A stretch of DNA of 64,000 nt, taken from contig NZ_OY781063.1 in NCBI RefSeq assembly GCF_963676285.1, positions 868,001-932,000 of the forward strand, written 5' to 3'. The position numbers and the translations under genes are program-made. Positions 16,167-24,594 of the stretch are shown piece by piece. Each line of letters starts with the position of its first letter. Position 1 is the stretch's first letter. Below the pieces are notes generated by a model. That model made no database searches and was not told the DNA's origin. It saw only the letters and a list, made by a program, of their open reading frames with translations. The stretch is from an uncultured Sphaerochaeta sp. Its GTDB lineage: Bacteria; Spirochaetota; Spirochaetia; Sphaerochaetales; Sphaerochaetaceae.

Positions 16167-17408
16167 ATGGGAACACCAGAAGCATGGTGGCAAGAAGCTA
16201 AATTCGGCATGTTTATCCATTATGGATTGTATTCGATGCTTGCCGGTGAATATAACGGGAACCGAACAGACAATATTGCAGAATGGATTATGCACGATCT
16301 CAATATTCCCAGAGAGGAGTATCGTAAACTCGCTCAGTCCTTTACTGCAGATGAATTCAATCTTGAAGAGATTGTCCTTCTTGCGAAAAGGGCGGGAATG
16401 AAATATGTGGTACTTACCAGCAAACACCATGAAGGATTTGCTCTATACGATTCCGCAGTAAGCGACTATACGAGCATGAGAGCCGCCCCTTGCAAGAGAG
16501 ATTTTGTAAGGGAGTTGAAAGATGCATGTCAAAAACATGGTCTGCAATTTGGGTTGTACTATTCCCAAGCACAGGATTGGGACGATCCTGATGCCTGTAG
16601 AGACGGATTTGGGCCGGAGGGAAAGGATTTTGACCAATACCTACAAAACAAATGCCTACCCCAGATAACTGAACTCCTGACAAACTATGGCCAGATTGAT
16701 CTTCTGTGGCTCGATACGCCCATGTATATGAACAAGGAACAGTCAGAGGCCATCAGAAGCCTGGTTAAACGGTTGCAGCCCCACTGCATGATCAGTGGAA
16801 GGATCGGCAACGGCCTTGGTGATTACATGACCACCGGAGACAACTTTCTCCCTGCCCTTCCCTATCCTGGTGCCTTTGAGGTTCCTGCCACCATCAACAA
16901 TACCTGGGGATACAATGCATTCGATACCCGTTGGAAGAGTACAAAGCAGATTGTGAAATCACTGGTCAAGATTGTCAGCCGTGGTGGCAATTATCTTCTG
17001 AACATCGGCCCTATGGGAAGCGGGAAAATTCCAGAACCCAGTATTGCAGTTTTGGAAGCTGTTGGCCAGTTCATGCAGAAAAATGCAGAGAGCATCTACG
17101 GCACGAGGACGTTACCCCTCTATCCTTATGATATTGACTGGGGATTCTTTACTGCCAAGAAGGGAAAACTGTTCCTTCATATCTTTGAAGAAAAGGAGCA
17201 AGCCTACTTGCTCAATATCGCCAATACACCGGTTCGTTGCTACAGGCTTTCCGATGGACTGGAATTGAAACTGAAAATTCGAGTCACTTGTGAAGGGGAC
17301 TCAAGTTGGCTCATCAATCTACCTCCGAGGGAAGATGATGAAGTAGACCAAGTCATCTGTATTGAGCTCGCAGAGGATGACGTACTATTTGAACCTATCA
17401 GGGGATGA
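16167..17408 (+). CDS. Alpha-L-fucosidase, GH29
   Basis: 413 residues, glycoside hydrolase family 29, removing terminal alpha-L-fucose with retention of configuration. The barrel opens WWQEAKFGMFIHYGLYSML, the usual GH29 start. KYVVLTSKHHEGFALYDS contains the conserved substrate-binding histidines, and IDLLWLD near residue 183 holds the likely nucleophile aspartate. SRGGNYLLNIGPMGSG is also a family block. There is no signal peptide, so it acts in the cytosol on imported oligosaccharides. AGGGGGA eight bases before this ATG favours it; an ATG 18 bases earlier overlaps the regulator stop. The C-terminal domain is short, as in compact bacterial members. Confidence 0.9.
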   Translation: MGTPEAWWQEAKFGMFIHYGLYSMLAGEYNGNRTDNIAEWIMHDLNIPREEYRKLAQSFTADEFNLEEIVLLAKRAGMKYVVLTSKHHEGFALYDSAVSDYTSMRAAPCKRDFVRELKDACQKHGLQFGLYYSQAQDWDDPDACRDGFGPEGKDFDQYLQNKCLPQITELLTNYGQIDLLWLDTPMYMNKEQSEAIRSLVKRLQPHCMISGRIGNGLGDYMTTGDNFLPALPYPGAFEVPATINNTWGYNAFDTRWKSTKQIVKSLVKIVSRGGNYLLNIGPMGSGKIPEPSIAVLEAVGQFMQKNAESIYGTRTLPLYPYDIDWGFFTAKKGKLFLHIFEEKEQAYLLNIANTPVRCYRLSDGLELKLKIRVTCEGDSSWLINLPPREDDEVDQVICIELAEDDVLFEPIRG

Positions 17409-18571
17409 AACATAAACCAATGATGTACCCAGAAGATATACTCACCGATGACACCTATGATTTCCTGAACATTGAACGACCTGTAGCTGCACCACTATAC
17501 CAAACATCGTTGTTTACGTTCCCTACTGTGCAAAGTCTCCGTGAGGCACTAGGCGATGAGAGAAGTACCCACCTGTACTCCAGAGGCAACAATCCAACGG
17601 TTGAGCAGGTAGAGAAAAGGCTTGCAATGCTGGAGGGGGGAGAATGCGCAAAACTCTTCTCTTCTGGAGTGGCTGCAATAGCGAGTGCCATATTGTCCAA
17701 TGTCAAACAAGGTGACCATATCATTTGCAGCACAGATGCCTACACGTGGGCTAAATATATTTCCGGTACGTACCTCAAGCGGTTTGGCATCACTGTCACG
17801 TTTGTGGATACCACCAATCTGGAAGCAGTCGAGCAAGCTATCACGAAACAGACAAAAGTAATCTATCTTGAAAGTCCTGGAACACTTATGCTGCGTGTGC
17901 AAGACCTAAGAAAACTTGCAGCGTTGGCAAGAACGCATGGTATCACCACCATTGTTGATAATACCTGGGCAACACCGATCTACCAGAACCCACTGCAATT
18001 TGGTATCGACCTGGTGGTCCATTCTGCTTCCAAGTATATCGGTGGTCATAGTGACATAATCGGGGGTGTCGTAGTGGGAAGCAAGGAGAGAGTGGACCAT
18101 ATCTTCAAGACTGAGTTCCTTCCTATCGGACATGTACCCGACCCATTTCAAGCATGGCTCATCCAGCGAGGAATGAGAACATTGCACGTCCGGCTCGATT
18201 ACCATTACCAAAGTGCATTGAAGGTATGTGACTTTCTCTATGATCATTCTGCCGTAGAGCAGGTATACTACCCAATGCATCCAAAAAGTCCTTACTACGC
18301 ACTTGCAAGCTCGCAAATGAGTGGGGGGTCGGGATTGTTGTCGGTTCGCCTGAAATCCAGCAACCGAGACAAGATTGAGCAAGCTGTAGATGCGATGAAA
18401 ATGTTCAGGCTAGGTGTCAGTTGGGGTGGATACGAGAGTCTGGTATTCCCTACTCTTGCCACCAAGGAAGGGGATCCGTCAATACTCCGTCTTCACATCG
18501 GGTTGGAACACACCCAGACCATTCTTGAAGATCTGGACCACGCTTTCTCCCTCTTGAAGGAAACTGTATGA
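17405..18571 (+). CDS. Cys/Met-metabolism PLP enzyme (gamma-synthase/lyase type)
   Basis: 388-residue pyridoxal-phosphate enzyme of the cystathionine gamma-synthase / methionine gamma-lyase family. The PLP lysine is in HSASKYIGGHSD at residue 210. SRGNNPTVEQVEKRLAMLEGG near residue 60 and FSSGVAAIAS (PLP-phosphate binding) are in the expected order, as is WGGYESLVFP near the C-terminus. Reaction type cannot be decided from sequence alone. It overlaps the fucosidase by four bases and the next gene by four bases, so it is a true member of a glycoside operon. That is unusual for this family and suggests either a sulphur-containing substrate or a role in handling an amino-acid-linked glycoside. 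Confidence 0.85.
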   Translation: MKHKPMMYPEDILTDDTYDFLNIERPVAAPLYQTSLFTFPTVQSLREALGDERSTHLYSRGNNPTVEQVEKRLAMLEGGECAKLFSSGVAAIASAILSNVKQGDHIICSTDAYTWAKYISGTYLKRFGITVTFVDTTNLEAVEQAITKQTKVIYLESPGTLMLRVQDLRKLAALARTHGITTIVDNTWATPIYQNPLQFGIDLVVHSASKYIGGHSDIIGGVVVGSKERVDHIFKTEFLPIGHVPDPFQAWLIQRGMRTLHVRLDYHYQSALKVCDFLYDHSAVEQVYYPMHPKSPYYALASSQMSGGSGLLSVRLKSSNRDKIEQAVDAMKMFRLGVSWGGYESLVFPTLATKEGDPSILRLHIGLEHTQTILEDLDHAFSLLKETV

Positions 18572-20427
18572 TCCCTGATTTCTCAACATTACCGATGGCA
18601 AACAGTGCAAAACCGTATGTCCGCTGGTGGTGGTTTTCAGGAGCCTTGGATTACCAGGAAATTGAGACGCAACTCTCTTGGCTTGCAAGCAATGGATTCG
18701 GTGGTGTAGAGATTGCATGGGTATATCCATACCCAGAGGCAGTAAAGGATCATGGACCAAAATTCCTTGATGAAGATTTCCAGGCCTATGTGCAATTCAC
18801 GCTGAAGCAATGCAAAGAGAAAGGGCTTGGTTGTGACCTCACCTTTGGGACTCTCTGGCCATTCTCCGGTACGTTCATTCCCAAAAAATACACAAGTAAA
18901 GCAAGGGACGGGTTTAGCACACAGCGTGTAAATCGTAGCTGGGAAGCCAGCTATACTCATACTGATGCAAGGGTTCTCGACCATCTCGATACAAGAGCTT
19001 TTCAGTGGTATAGCGATTACCTATCTGAACATGGGTTTGCAGATTTTGTTAAGACAATGCCACTGGCATTATTCTGTGATTCCTGGGAAGTTGAACCAGA
19101 GGAACTAAGCTACAATACATTCCAAAAGGACTTTGTATCGACCTATGGATATGTGTATGATTTCTCAACGAAGGATATCAATGAGCGATATGATTATCGT
19201 GCTCTGATCTCTGAACGAGTCCTCTCGGATTTTTATCGGTCATACGCACAGAACTGCAAGGAGATGGGGGCTTTTTCACGGGTACAATGTCATGGAGCCC
19301 CCACCGATATACTTGCCGCGTATGCCTATGTGGATATCCCTGAGACTGAGACGTTGCTTTTTAATCCAGATTTTGCGCTAATTGCTGCTTCAGCAGCAGC
19401 TCTGGAGCACAAGCCGATCGTTAGCAGCGAAAGCTTCACGTGTTTATATGGATGGGTACCAAGCCCTGCTGAACCTCCCCATATCAAACAGGAACACATT
19501 GACGACCTTCGTTGTGTGGCCGATGCCCAGTTTGCCTGGGGGGTCAATCGTGTTGTTTGGCATGGTATGCCGTACAATACAAAGGAAAAGCCCCGACAGT
19601 TCTATGCCACGGTACATGTCGGCCCCGATGGGTCCATTGCATCTCAGCTTCCTCAGTTCAATGCCTATCTGGAAGAGGTTTCAGAGATTCTTACCAGAGG
19701 GGAAACCTTTTCCAACATCTCCATACTGCTGCCACTGGAAGACCAGTGGATGAGAGATGAACTCCCTCCCCATTTACAAAAGCCAAGCAGCAAGTATTGG
19801 TGGGAACTGCAGGAACTTACTATTCCCCTTCCTTTGATGCAGTACAGACCTCTCTGGTTCTCTCCACATTGGATTGATGACTTGTCTTATCAAGATGGCC
19901 AACTTCTTTATAAGCAGAAGCATATTGGGGCCTTGTATTGCATGAATGAGTACATGAGCTTCTCTTCCCTAAAAACATTAGCGGGGTTATGCGCGAAGGG
20001 AGCACCCATCTATTTCTCACGGCTTCCAAAAGAACCTGGAACGCAGAAACATAGAGCGTACAATCAGTACCTTTCAATCATTTCCACTACCCCTCCGGCA
20101 CAGACAAGCTATCTTCGGCCTATCCTAAAGAGCTCAACCCCGATCGACTATTGGTGCCGGAAGGATGGCGAAACGTACTATGTATTTTTTGCTCATCCTG
20201 AAATGAGGAATCTCAGATACCCTCTTCCCTATGGGTATGCAAGGTCGATCAAGCCTTGCAAAGTAGATGCTGTGTTCCATTCAGAGAACTATGCTTACGA
20301 TCTCTCTTTGCAATTTCCTCGTAGTGAATCTCTCCTTGTTACTATCAATGATGTATCACATGAGGTAACCATAAGAAACTTGCATATTGAAGATACCACT
20401 ATGCCAGCTCAATCCACCGACGAATAA
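18568..20427 (+). CDS. GH106-like glycoside hydrolase, short form
   Basis: 619 residues resembling family GH106 alpha-L-rhamnosidases at the N-terminus: KPYVRWWWFSGALDYQEIETQLSWLASNGFGGVEIAW matches the RWWW...GG-VE-I signature, and CDLTFGTLWPFSG follows. A predicted alpha/beta-barrel continues through SFTCLYGWVPSP and HGMPYNTKEKPRQFY. Characterised GH106 enzymes are much longer (over 800 residues) with added beta-domains; here these are reduced. There is no signal peptide, so it would be cytosolic, like the fucosidase. It is the last gene of the operon, coupled by a four-base overlap. Activity on rhamnosides is a family inference; another deoxy-sugar is possible. Confidence 0.65.
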   Translation: MIPDFSTLPMANSAKPYVRWWWFSGALDYQEIETQLSWLASNGFGGVEIAWVYPYPEAVKDHGPKFLDEDFQAYVQFTLKQCKEKGLGCDLTFGTLWPFSGTFIPKKYTSKARDGFSTQRVNRSWEASYTHTDARVLDHLDTRAFQWYSDYLSEHGFADFVKTMPLALFCDSWEVEPEELSYNTFQKDFVSTYGYVYDFSTKDINERYDYRALISERVLSDFYRSYAQNCKEMGAFSRVQCHGAPTDILAAYAYVDIPETETLLFNPDFALIAASAAALEHKPIVSSESFTCLYGWVPSPAEPPHIKQEHIDDLRCVADAQFAWGVNRVVWHGMPYNTKEKPRQFYATVHVGPDGSIASQLPQFNAYLEEVSEILTRGETFSNISILLPLEDQWMRDELPPHLQKPSSKYWWELQELTIPLPLMQYRPLWFSPHWIDDLSYQDGQLLYKQKHIGALYCMNEYMSFSSLKTLAGLCAKGAPIYFSRLPKEPGTQKHRAYNQYLSIISTTPPAQTSYLRPILKSSTPIDYWCRKDGETYYVFFAHPEMRNLRYPLPYGYARSIKPCKVDAVFHSENYAYDLSLQFPRSESLLVTINDVSHEVTIRNLHIEDTTMPAQSTDE

Positions 20428-20453
20428 ACCTGGATTCATTTCGCTAGAAAGAA

Positions 20454-20478
20454 CCTTCCGCTGGTCGGGAGGCTCTTT
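20454..20478 (+). terminator. Terminator-like hairpin, second copy of the repeated element
   Basis: CCTTCC/GGGAGG arms around the same GCTGGTC loop found at 11932-11938. The stem is shorter here because outer pairs have changed, and the T-run is CTCTTTG. It closes the glycoside operon. Confidence 0.7.
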
Positions 20479-20491
20479 GTAGTTCATAAAG

Positions 20492-20530
20492 GAGAGGCCA
20501 CCCTCCTGCAATGCAAGATAGTGACCTCTC
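20492..20530 (-). terminator. Hairpin downstream of the malic enzyme gene
   Basis: On the minus strand GAGAGGTCAC pairs with GTGGCCTCTC (one G-T) across a 19-nt loop, 27 bases past the malic enzyme stop. The T-run is weak (CTTT), so termination is likely but not certain. Confidence 0.5.
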
Positions 20531-20556
20531 TATATGAAAAAGTGTGTATGAAGATC

Positions 20557-21846
20557 TTAGTTCCAGTACTTCTCCATCCGCTTAACCAGGCTCTTTCTAT
20601 AGCCTTCCCAGTCAGTGATGGGTTTCTCAGCCAATCCTTCTTCACAGGCAGCCTTTGCAACAGCAACAGCTTCCCATTCAATGACACGAGGGTCAAACGG
20701 CTTGGGAACAATGTAGTTACGGCCGAAGCTGAACTTCTGGCCACCATAGGCCTTCTCTACCGAGGCAGGAACAGGTTCCTTTGCCAGAGCAGCCAAGGCC
20801 TTTGCTGCTGCCATCTTCATTCCTTCGCTGATAATCACTGAACGCACATCCAGAGCACCACGGAAGATGAAGGGGAAGCCCAAAACGTTGTTGATCTGGT
20901 TGGGATAGTCACTCCTACCGGTTGCCATGATCAGGTCATCCCTGGTCTCCATCGCCAGCTCGTAGGCAATTTCAGGATTTGGATTGCTCATTGCGAAAAC
21001 CACAGGATCCTTTGCCATGGAAAGCAACATCTCGGGGGTTACACAATCAGCAACAGAAAGCCCCATGAGCACATCTGCATCCACCAGAGCCTCAGCAAGG
21101 GTTCTTGCAGGCAATTCGGTTGCAAACTCTTCCTTCTCAGGAGTCATACCTGCGGCTCTTCCCTTGTAGATGACACCCTTGCTGTCACACATGAGGAGAT
21201 TCTCTCTCTTCACACCAGCAGCAACGAACATTTTCGCACAAGAAATACCGGCAGCACCTGCGCCATTGACCACAATCTTGATGTCTTCCATTTTCTTGCC
21301 GACAATCTCACAACTGTTCATCAAACCAGCAGTTGCGATAATTGCGGTACCATGCTGGTCATCATGGAAGATGGGAATGTTGCAACTCTTGATCAACTCC
21401 TGCTCAATACGGAAACATTCAGGTCCCTTGATATCCTCAAGGTTTACACCACCGAAGGTAGGACTCATGGTCTTCACGATATCAATGATCTTATCTGGAT
21501 CCTTGGTGTCGAGCTCGATGTCAAAGACGTCGATATCCGCAAATCTCTTGAACAGTACTCCCTTCCCTTCCATAACAGGCTTGCTTGCCAATGCTCCGCG
21601 GTCACCAAGACCGAGGATGGCGGTTCCGTTGGAAATAACTGCCACGAGGTTACCCTTCGAGGTATACTTGTAGGCATCCTCCGGGTTCTCTGCAATTGCC
21701 AAGACCGGCTTGGCAACTCCAGGGGTATATGCCAGACCCAACTCATCAGCAGTCTGACAGGGCTTGGAGGGAACTACGGACACCTTTCCAGGAACTCCGT
21801 CTTTCATATGGTAATCGAGCGCGCGCTTGGTCAAATCATCTTGCAT
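20557..21846 (-). CDS. Malic enzyme, NAD(P)-dependent
   Basis: 429 residues, cytosolic, oxidative decarboxylation of malate to pyruvate. The malic-enzyme signature FHDDQHGTAII is intact near residue 159. LAYTPGVAKPV, VISNGTAILGLGDRG (substrate site) and the NAD-binding IVVNGAGAAGISCA also match the short bacterial form without the phosphotransacetylase extension. It is the last gene of a three-gene operon headed by a DeoR regulator and an Ldh_2-type dehydrogenase, 15 bases downstream. The pairing indicates malate or a related 2-hydroxyacid as substrate. Cofactor preference is not assigned. Confidence 0.92.
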   Translation of the reverse strand: MQDDLTKRALDYHMKDGVPGKVSVVPSKPCQTADELGLAYTPGVAKPVLAIAENPEDAYKYTSKGNLVAVISNGTAILGLGDRGALASKPVMEGKGVLFKRFADIDVFDIELDTKDPDKIIDIVKTMSPTFGGVNLEDIKGPECFRIEQELIKSCNIPIFHDDQHGTAIIATAGLMNSCEIVGKKMEDIKIVVNGAGAAGISCAKMFVAAGVKRENLLMCDSKGVIYKGRAAGMTPEKEEFATELPARTLAEALVDADVLMGLSVADCVTPEMLLSMAKDPVVFAMSNPNPEIAYELAMETRDDLIMATGRSDYPNQINNVLGFPFIFRGALDVRSVIISEGMKMAAAKALAALAKEPVPASVEKAYGGQKFSFGRNYIVPKPFDPRVIEWEAVAVAKAACEEGLAEKPITDWEGYRKSLVKRMEKYWN

Positions 21847-21861
21847 GGTGATAACTCCTGT

Positions 21862-23001
21862 TTATTTTTCGAAATCCCACTGATAGTCCATCTTGAACCG
21901 GTCACGAAGGGTGGTCATGACCTTCTGGAGGCTTGGAGGAACCGGGCATCCATGTTCCTTTCTATACTGGTACGCCAGGTGCTCTTTCTCTCCTGCTGTG
22001 AAGATGTAATCTTCCCCTGGTGCCTTCTTGCTGGCTCGAAGCTCACGACAGATGGTTCCAGCTATGCGCTTGAAGGTTTCCAATCCCATGAAGAACTCTG
22101 GGTTGATGGCGATGAAGAAGTGCCCAAGTGGATACGGGATGGGCTTATGGTCATCATCAAATCCATTGAGAGCCTTCATCCAGGAACCATCCTGCAAGGC
22201 AGCTGAGAGGATCTCAACCACGGTTGCATACCCGAAGCCCTTGTAGCCTCCAGTCATCTCCCCGATTCCGCCAAGCGGAGTGAGGGCAGCCATGCCTGTG
22301 GTCAGGTCCTTGAGCACCTGCTGCGTATCGGTCCTGGTCTTTCCTTCATGGTCGAGTACCCAACCTGCAGGCAATTCCTTTCCTGCACGGCCATATACTT
22401 CAATCTTTCCTCGCTGGGAGACACTGGTTGCACAGTCCAGCACGAAGGGGAACTCCTCATCGGTTGGGATACCGAAGGTTAGCGGGTTGGTCCCGAGCAT
22501 GTTCTCTACGCCATGCGTGGGAGCAATGGATGGACGGGCATTGGTGCCTGTGATCCCGATCATTCCGGCATCGGTCGCCATGGTGGCATAGTAGCCAGCA
22601 ATTCCGTAGTGGTTGGAGTTGCGCACAGCAACCATACCAAGACCATACTTCTTTGCCTTCTCGATTGCCATTTCCATTGCCTTGTAACCGGCAACATGTC
22701 CCATTCCATTATGGGCATCGAGGACTGCGGTTGCTGCCTGATCCTTCAAGACCTCGATCTCAGTGACAGGATTCATGATCCCGATGTCAATGCGGTCGAT
22801 GTAGATTGGCTTCAGTCTTCCGATTCCATGGCTGTCAATTCCACGTTTGTCACTTTCGATCAGTACATCACCGATGATCTTTGCATCATCTTTGGGTACT
22901 CCTGCATGTACCAAGGCTTCTTCCATGAACTTTTCCAATTCACCGAAGGGGATCCATGCACAATCTTCATACTGCTCTGCATACTCATCCATATACTTCA
23001 T
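21862..23001 (-). CDS. Malate/L-lactate dehydrogenase family (Ldh_2) oxidoreductase
   Basis: 379 residues, cytosolic NAD(P)-dependent dehydrogenase of the Ldh_2 superfamily, which includes malate, sulfolactate, ureidoglycolate and 2,3-diketogulonate enzymes. The motif IESDKRGIDSHGIGRL is close to the family's A-D-x(2)-G-x(2)-SHG pattern; NSNHYGIAGYYATMA supplies the catalytic histidine, and TGTNARPSIAPTHGVENMLGTNP the cofactor loop. Its start overlaps the DeoR regulator by four bases and malic enzyme follows. Malate to oxaloacetate is the simplest reading, but other 2-hydroxyacids fit. Confidence 0.85.
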   Translation of the reverse strand: MKYMDEYAEQYEDCAWIPFGELEKFMEEALVHAGVPKDDAKIIGDVLIESDKRGIDSHGIGRLKPIYIDRIDIGIMNPVTEIEVLKDQAATAVLDAHNGMGHVAGYKAMEMAIEKAKKYGLGMVAVRNSNHYGIAGYYATMATDAGMIGITGTNARPSIAPTHGVENMLGTNPLTFGIPTDEEFPFVLDCATSVSQRGKIEVYGRAGKELPAGWVLDHEGKTRTDTQQVLKDLTTGMAALTPLGGIGEMTGGYKGFGYATVVEILSAALQDGSWMKALNGFDDDHKPIPYPLGHFFIAINPEFFMGLETFKRIAGTICRELRASKKAPGEDYIFTAGEKEHLAYQYRKEHGCPVPPSLQKVMTTLRDRFKMDYQWDFEK

Positions 23002-23792
23002 ACGGCACTCCTTGTATTGGTTGCTACGATAATTTCCAGACTCTCTGGAATCTCCATTTGCTGCACTATTTCTGCTCCCTTTTCATCCGTTACCAGGGCA
23101 TCGACCTGGTCAAGGGAAACAGTCTTGAAGTTTGACACCACCCCGATCTTGTTGCTTGCTGCAACGACATACACCTTACCTACCGTGTGCTCTATCATGG
23201 CCCTGGTGGTCTCAGCCTCTTCCAGGATTGGAGTGGTAAGTCCTGCTGATGGGGAAAACCCATCTACACCTATGATGGCTTTGTTTGCATGTATCTGGCT
23301 TACGATCAGGGAAGAGAGGGAACCTGAAACCGAATGGCTTCTGTTTCGGTAGATGCCTCCGGCAAGAATGAGCCTGATGTGTTCACTCTCCTTACAAAGG
23401 TAGACTGCATCTATGTTGTTGGTGACGATGGTTACCCGCTTCTCCAGGGAAGCTACTGCCCTGATCACTTCAAACGTGGTGGAACCACTATTAATATAGA
23501 GGGTATCACCTTCTTCCACGAAGGAAGCAACAGTCTCCGCGATTGCAGCTTTCTCCTGGGGGTATTCACTTGCTTTCTGCAGGTAGTCAGGTTCCACTGG
23601 AAGATTCCTCCTGGCCGTCGCCCCTCCATGGGTACGCTCAACCAAGCCTTTCTTTGCAAGGTGGTCCAGATCTCTTCTGATGGTAAGTTCACTGACAGAA
23701 AATTGTTCCGCAAGCAAGCTGACCGTTACACTCCCCTCCTGACGGATGAGGGTGAGAATATCATGCTGTCTGCTTGCTGGTATGTTTGACAT
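22998..23792 (-). CDS. DeoR-family transcriptional regulator
   Basis: 264 residues. The N-terminal DeoR winged helix is clear (RQHDILTLIRQEGSVTVSLLAEQFSVSELTIRRDLDHLAKKGLVERTHGGA). The C-terminal DeoRC sensor domain, with GDTLYINSGSTTFEVIRAV and LAGGIYRNRSHSVSG, usually binds a phosphorylated sugar or other small phosphate. It is the first gene of the dehydrogenase/malic enzyme operon and presumably controls it. The promoter region holds repeated GAACGTT/TTCA half-sites, which is typical of DeoR operators. Confidence 0.9.
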   Translation of the reverse strand: MSNIPASRQHDILTLIRQEGSVTVSLLAEQFSVSELTIRRDLDHLAKKGLVERTHGGATARRNLPVEPDYLQKASEYPQEKAAIAETVASFVEEGDTLYINSGSTTFEVIRAVASLEKRVTIVTNNIDAVYLCKESEHIRLILAGGIYRNRSHSVSGSLSSLIVSQIHANKAIIGVDGFSPSAGLTTPILEEAETTRAMIEHTVGKVYVVAASNKIGVVSNFKTVSLDQVDALVTDEKGAEIVQQMEIPESLEIIVATNTRSAV

Positions 23793-23838
23793 GAACGCTT
23801 CCTTGAATGTTTTTGAACTTTTTACCTGCTATAAACCC

Positions 23839-23868
23839 AGAATACAATCATAAACGTTCATTTGTCAA
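23839..23868 (-). promoter_or_regulatory. Promoter of the DeoR operon with operator-like half-sites
   Basis: On the minus strand TTGACA and TATTCT are 18 bases apart. TGAACGTTTATGA lies between the boxes, and TTCAAAAACATTCA and GCGTTCATG follow before the start codon, so several TTCA/TGAA half-sites bracket the start. Confidence 0.6.
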
Positions 23869-23977
23869 TGGAAGAAAGCCCAAAATGCAACAATCCTACT
23901 ACCCGGAGCTAAGAAAGAATCCAATCCTACTTGATTATCGCCCGAAAACCTGTTATGTTCATCATGCAATGAGCATT

Positions 23978-24049
23978 GGTGCCATACCCAAGTGGTAAGG
24001 GAAAGGTCTGCAAAACCTTGATGCATCGGTTCGAATCCGATTGGCACCT
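23978..24049 (+). tRNA. tRNA-Cys (anticodon GCA)
   Basis: 72-nt cloverleaf. Acceptor arms GGTGCCA and TGGCACC pair fully, with discriminator T as expected for tRNA-Cys. The anticodon stem AAGGT/ACCTT encloses CTGCAAA, reading GCA. The T arm is ATCGG-TTCGAAT-CCGAT. CCA is not encoded. Confidence 0.95.
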
Positions 24050-24054
24050 CTCTA

Positions 24055-24086
24055 ACAGCTGCTGAACAATTCAGCGGCTGTTTTTC
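24055..24086 (+). terminator. Terminator of tRNA-Cys
   Basis: ACAGCTGCTGAA and TTCAGCGGCTGT form 12 pairs (one T-G) with loop CAA, followed by TTTTTC. Confidence 0.92.
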
Positions 24087-24497
24087 TATATAAATCCTTA
24101 CCAACCATAAAACCTCGCATCCTATATATATCAACAACCCTGGCACATATCAGCTTGCAAGGGTTCTTACACGATCCATGCATATTGCCTGTGTATTTAC
24201 TCATAAAAAGCGCTAACCGACCAAAAATACCGCTTATAGCTGAATATTTATTCAAGTTCATACAGAAAAACCGGCTTATTCTTCCACCGTACTTATAACG
24301 TAAGTAGGGTATATGTACCCTAATTAGCTCTTACCCAAGACCCCGACAAAAAGTGTAAACTGATGGAATGCTGTCTTAACCACACCCATTTGTCACAAGT
24401 TGGAATAAGATGGAAATCTTTTAATTCTTTTTCATTTATGTAATTAAAAAATTATTAAAAAATTCTCATATTTTTCCAAACTTTTTTTCGTTTAGTA
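24087..24497. other. AT-rich intergenic region with adjoining inverted repeats
   Basis: No gene is visible. Two overlapping inverted repeats lie at 24290-24322: TACTTA-TAACG-TAAGTA, then TAGGGTA-TATG-TACCCTA. The first contains CTTATAACGTAAG, related in reverse to CTTACGTTAAG at 26710-26720 upstream of the second twin secreted protein. The last 90 bases are almost pure A/T. Confidence 0.5.
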
Positions 24498-24526
24498 TTG
24501 ACATAAGTCTCCTTTGTTATTAATAT
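24498..24526 (+). promoter_or_regulatory. Promoter of the first twin secreted-protein gene
   Basis: TTGACA, 17 bases, TAATAT. The first box is the start of TTGACATAAGT, an 11-mer found again at 26695-26705 and 26816-26826. Confidence 0.75.
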
Positions 24527-24553
24527 ACAAACAAGCTTAGGGAAAAGAGCTTA

Positions 24554-24586
24554 ATAACTTGCACAAGGGCAAGGCCCTTAAAAGGA
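24554..24586 (+). promoter_or_regulatory. Conserved leader element with hairpin and ribosome site
   Basis: ATAACTTGCAC is followed by AAGGGC-AAG-GCCCTT and then AAAGGATG. The second twin has the same flanks around a different but equally paired hairpin, so the structure, not the stem sequence, is kept. The AAAGGA ribosome site starts two bases after the stem. Confidence 0.65.
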
Positions 24587-24594
24587 TGAATGAT

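Noticed and set aside
12189..20427. Polysaccharide-utilisation locus of the SusCD type
   Set aside because: Uptake is by an ABC transporter, and no TonB-dependent porin or SusD-like lipoprotein is present.
22513..23352. 279-codon plus-strand frame opposite the dehydrogenase and DeoR genes
   Set aside because: Both minus-strand genes are well supported by motifs, and this frame spans their overlap without a ribosome site.
23807..23998. Small open frame overlapping the tRNA
   Set aside because: It ends within the tRNA-Cys sequence, lacks a ribosome site and covers the DeoR promoter.
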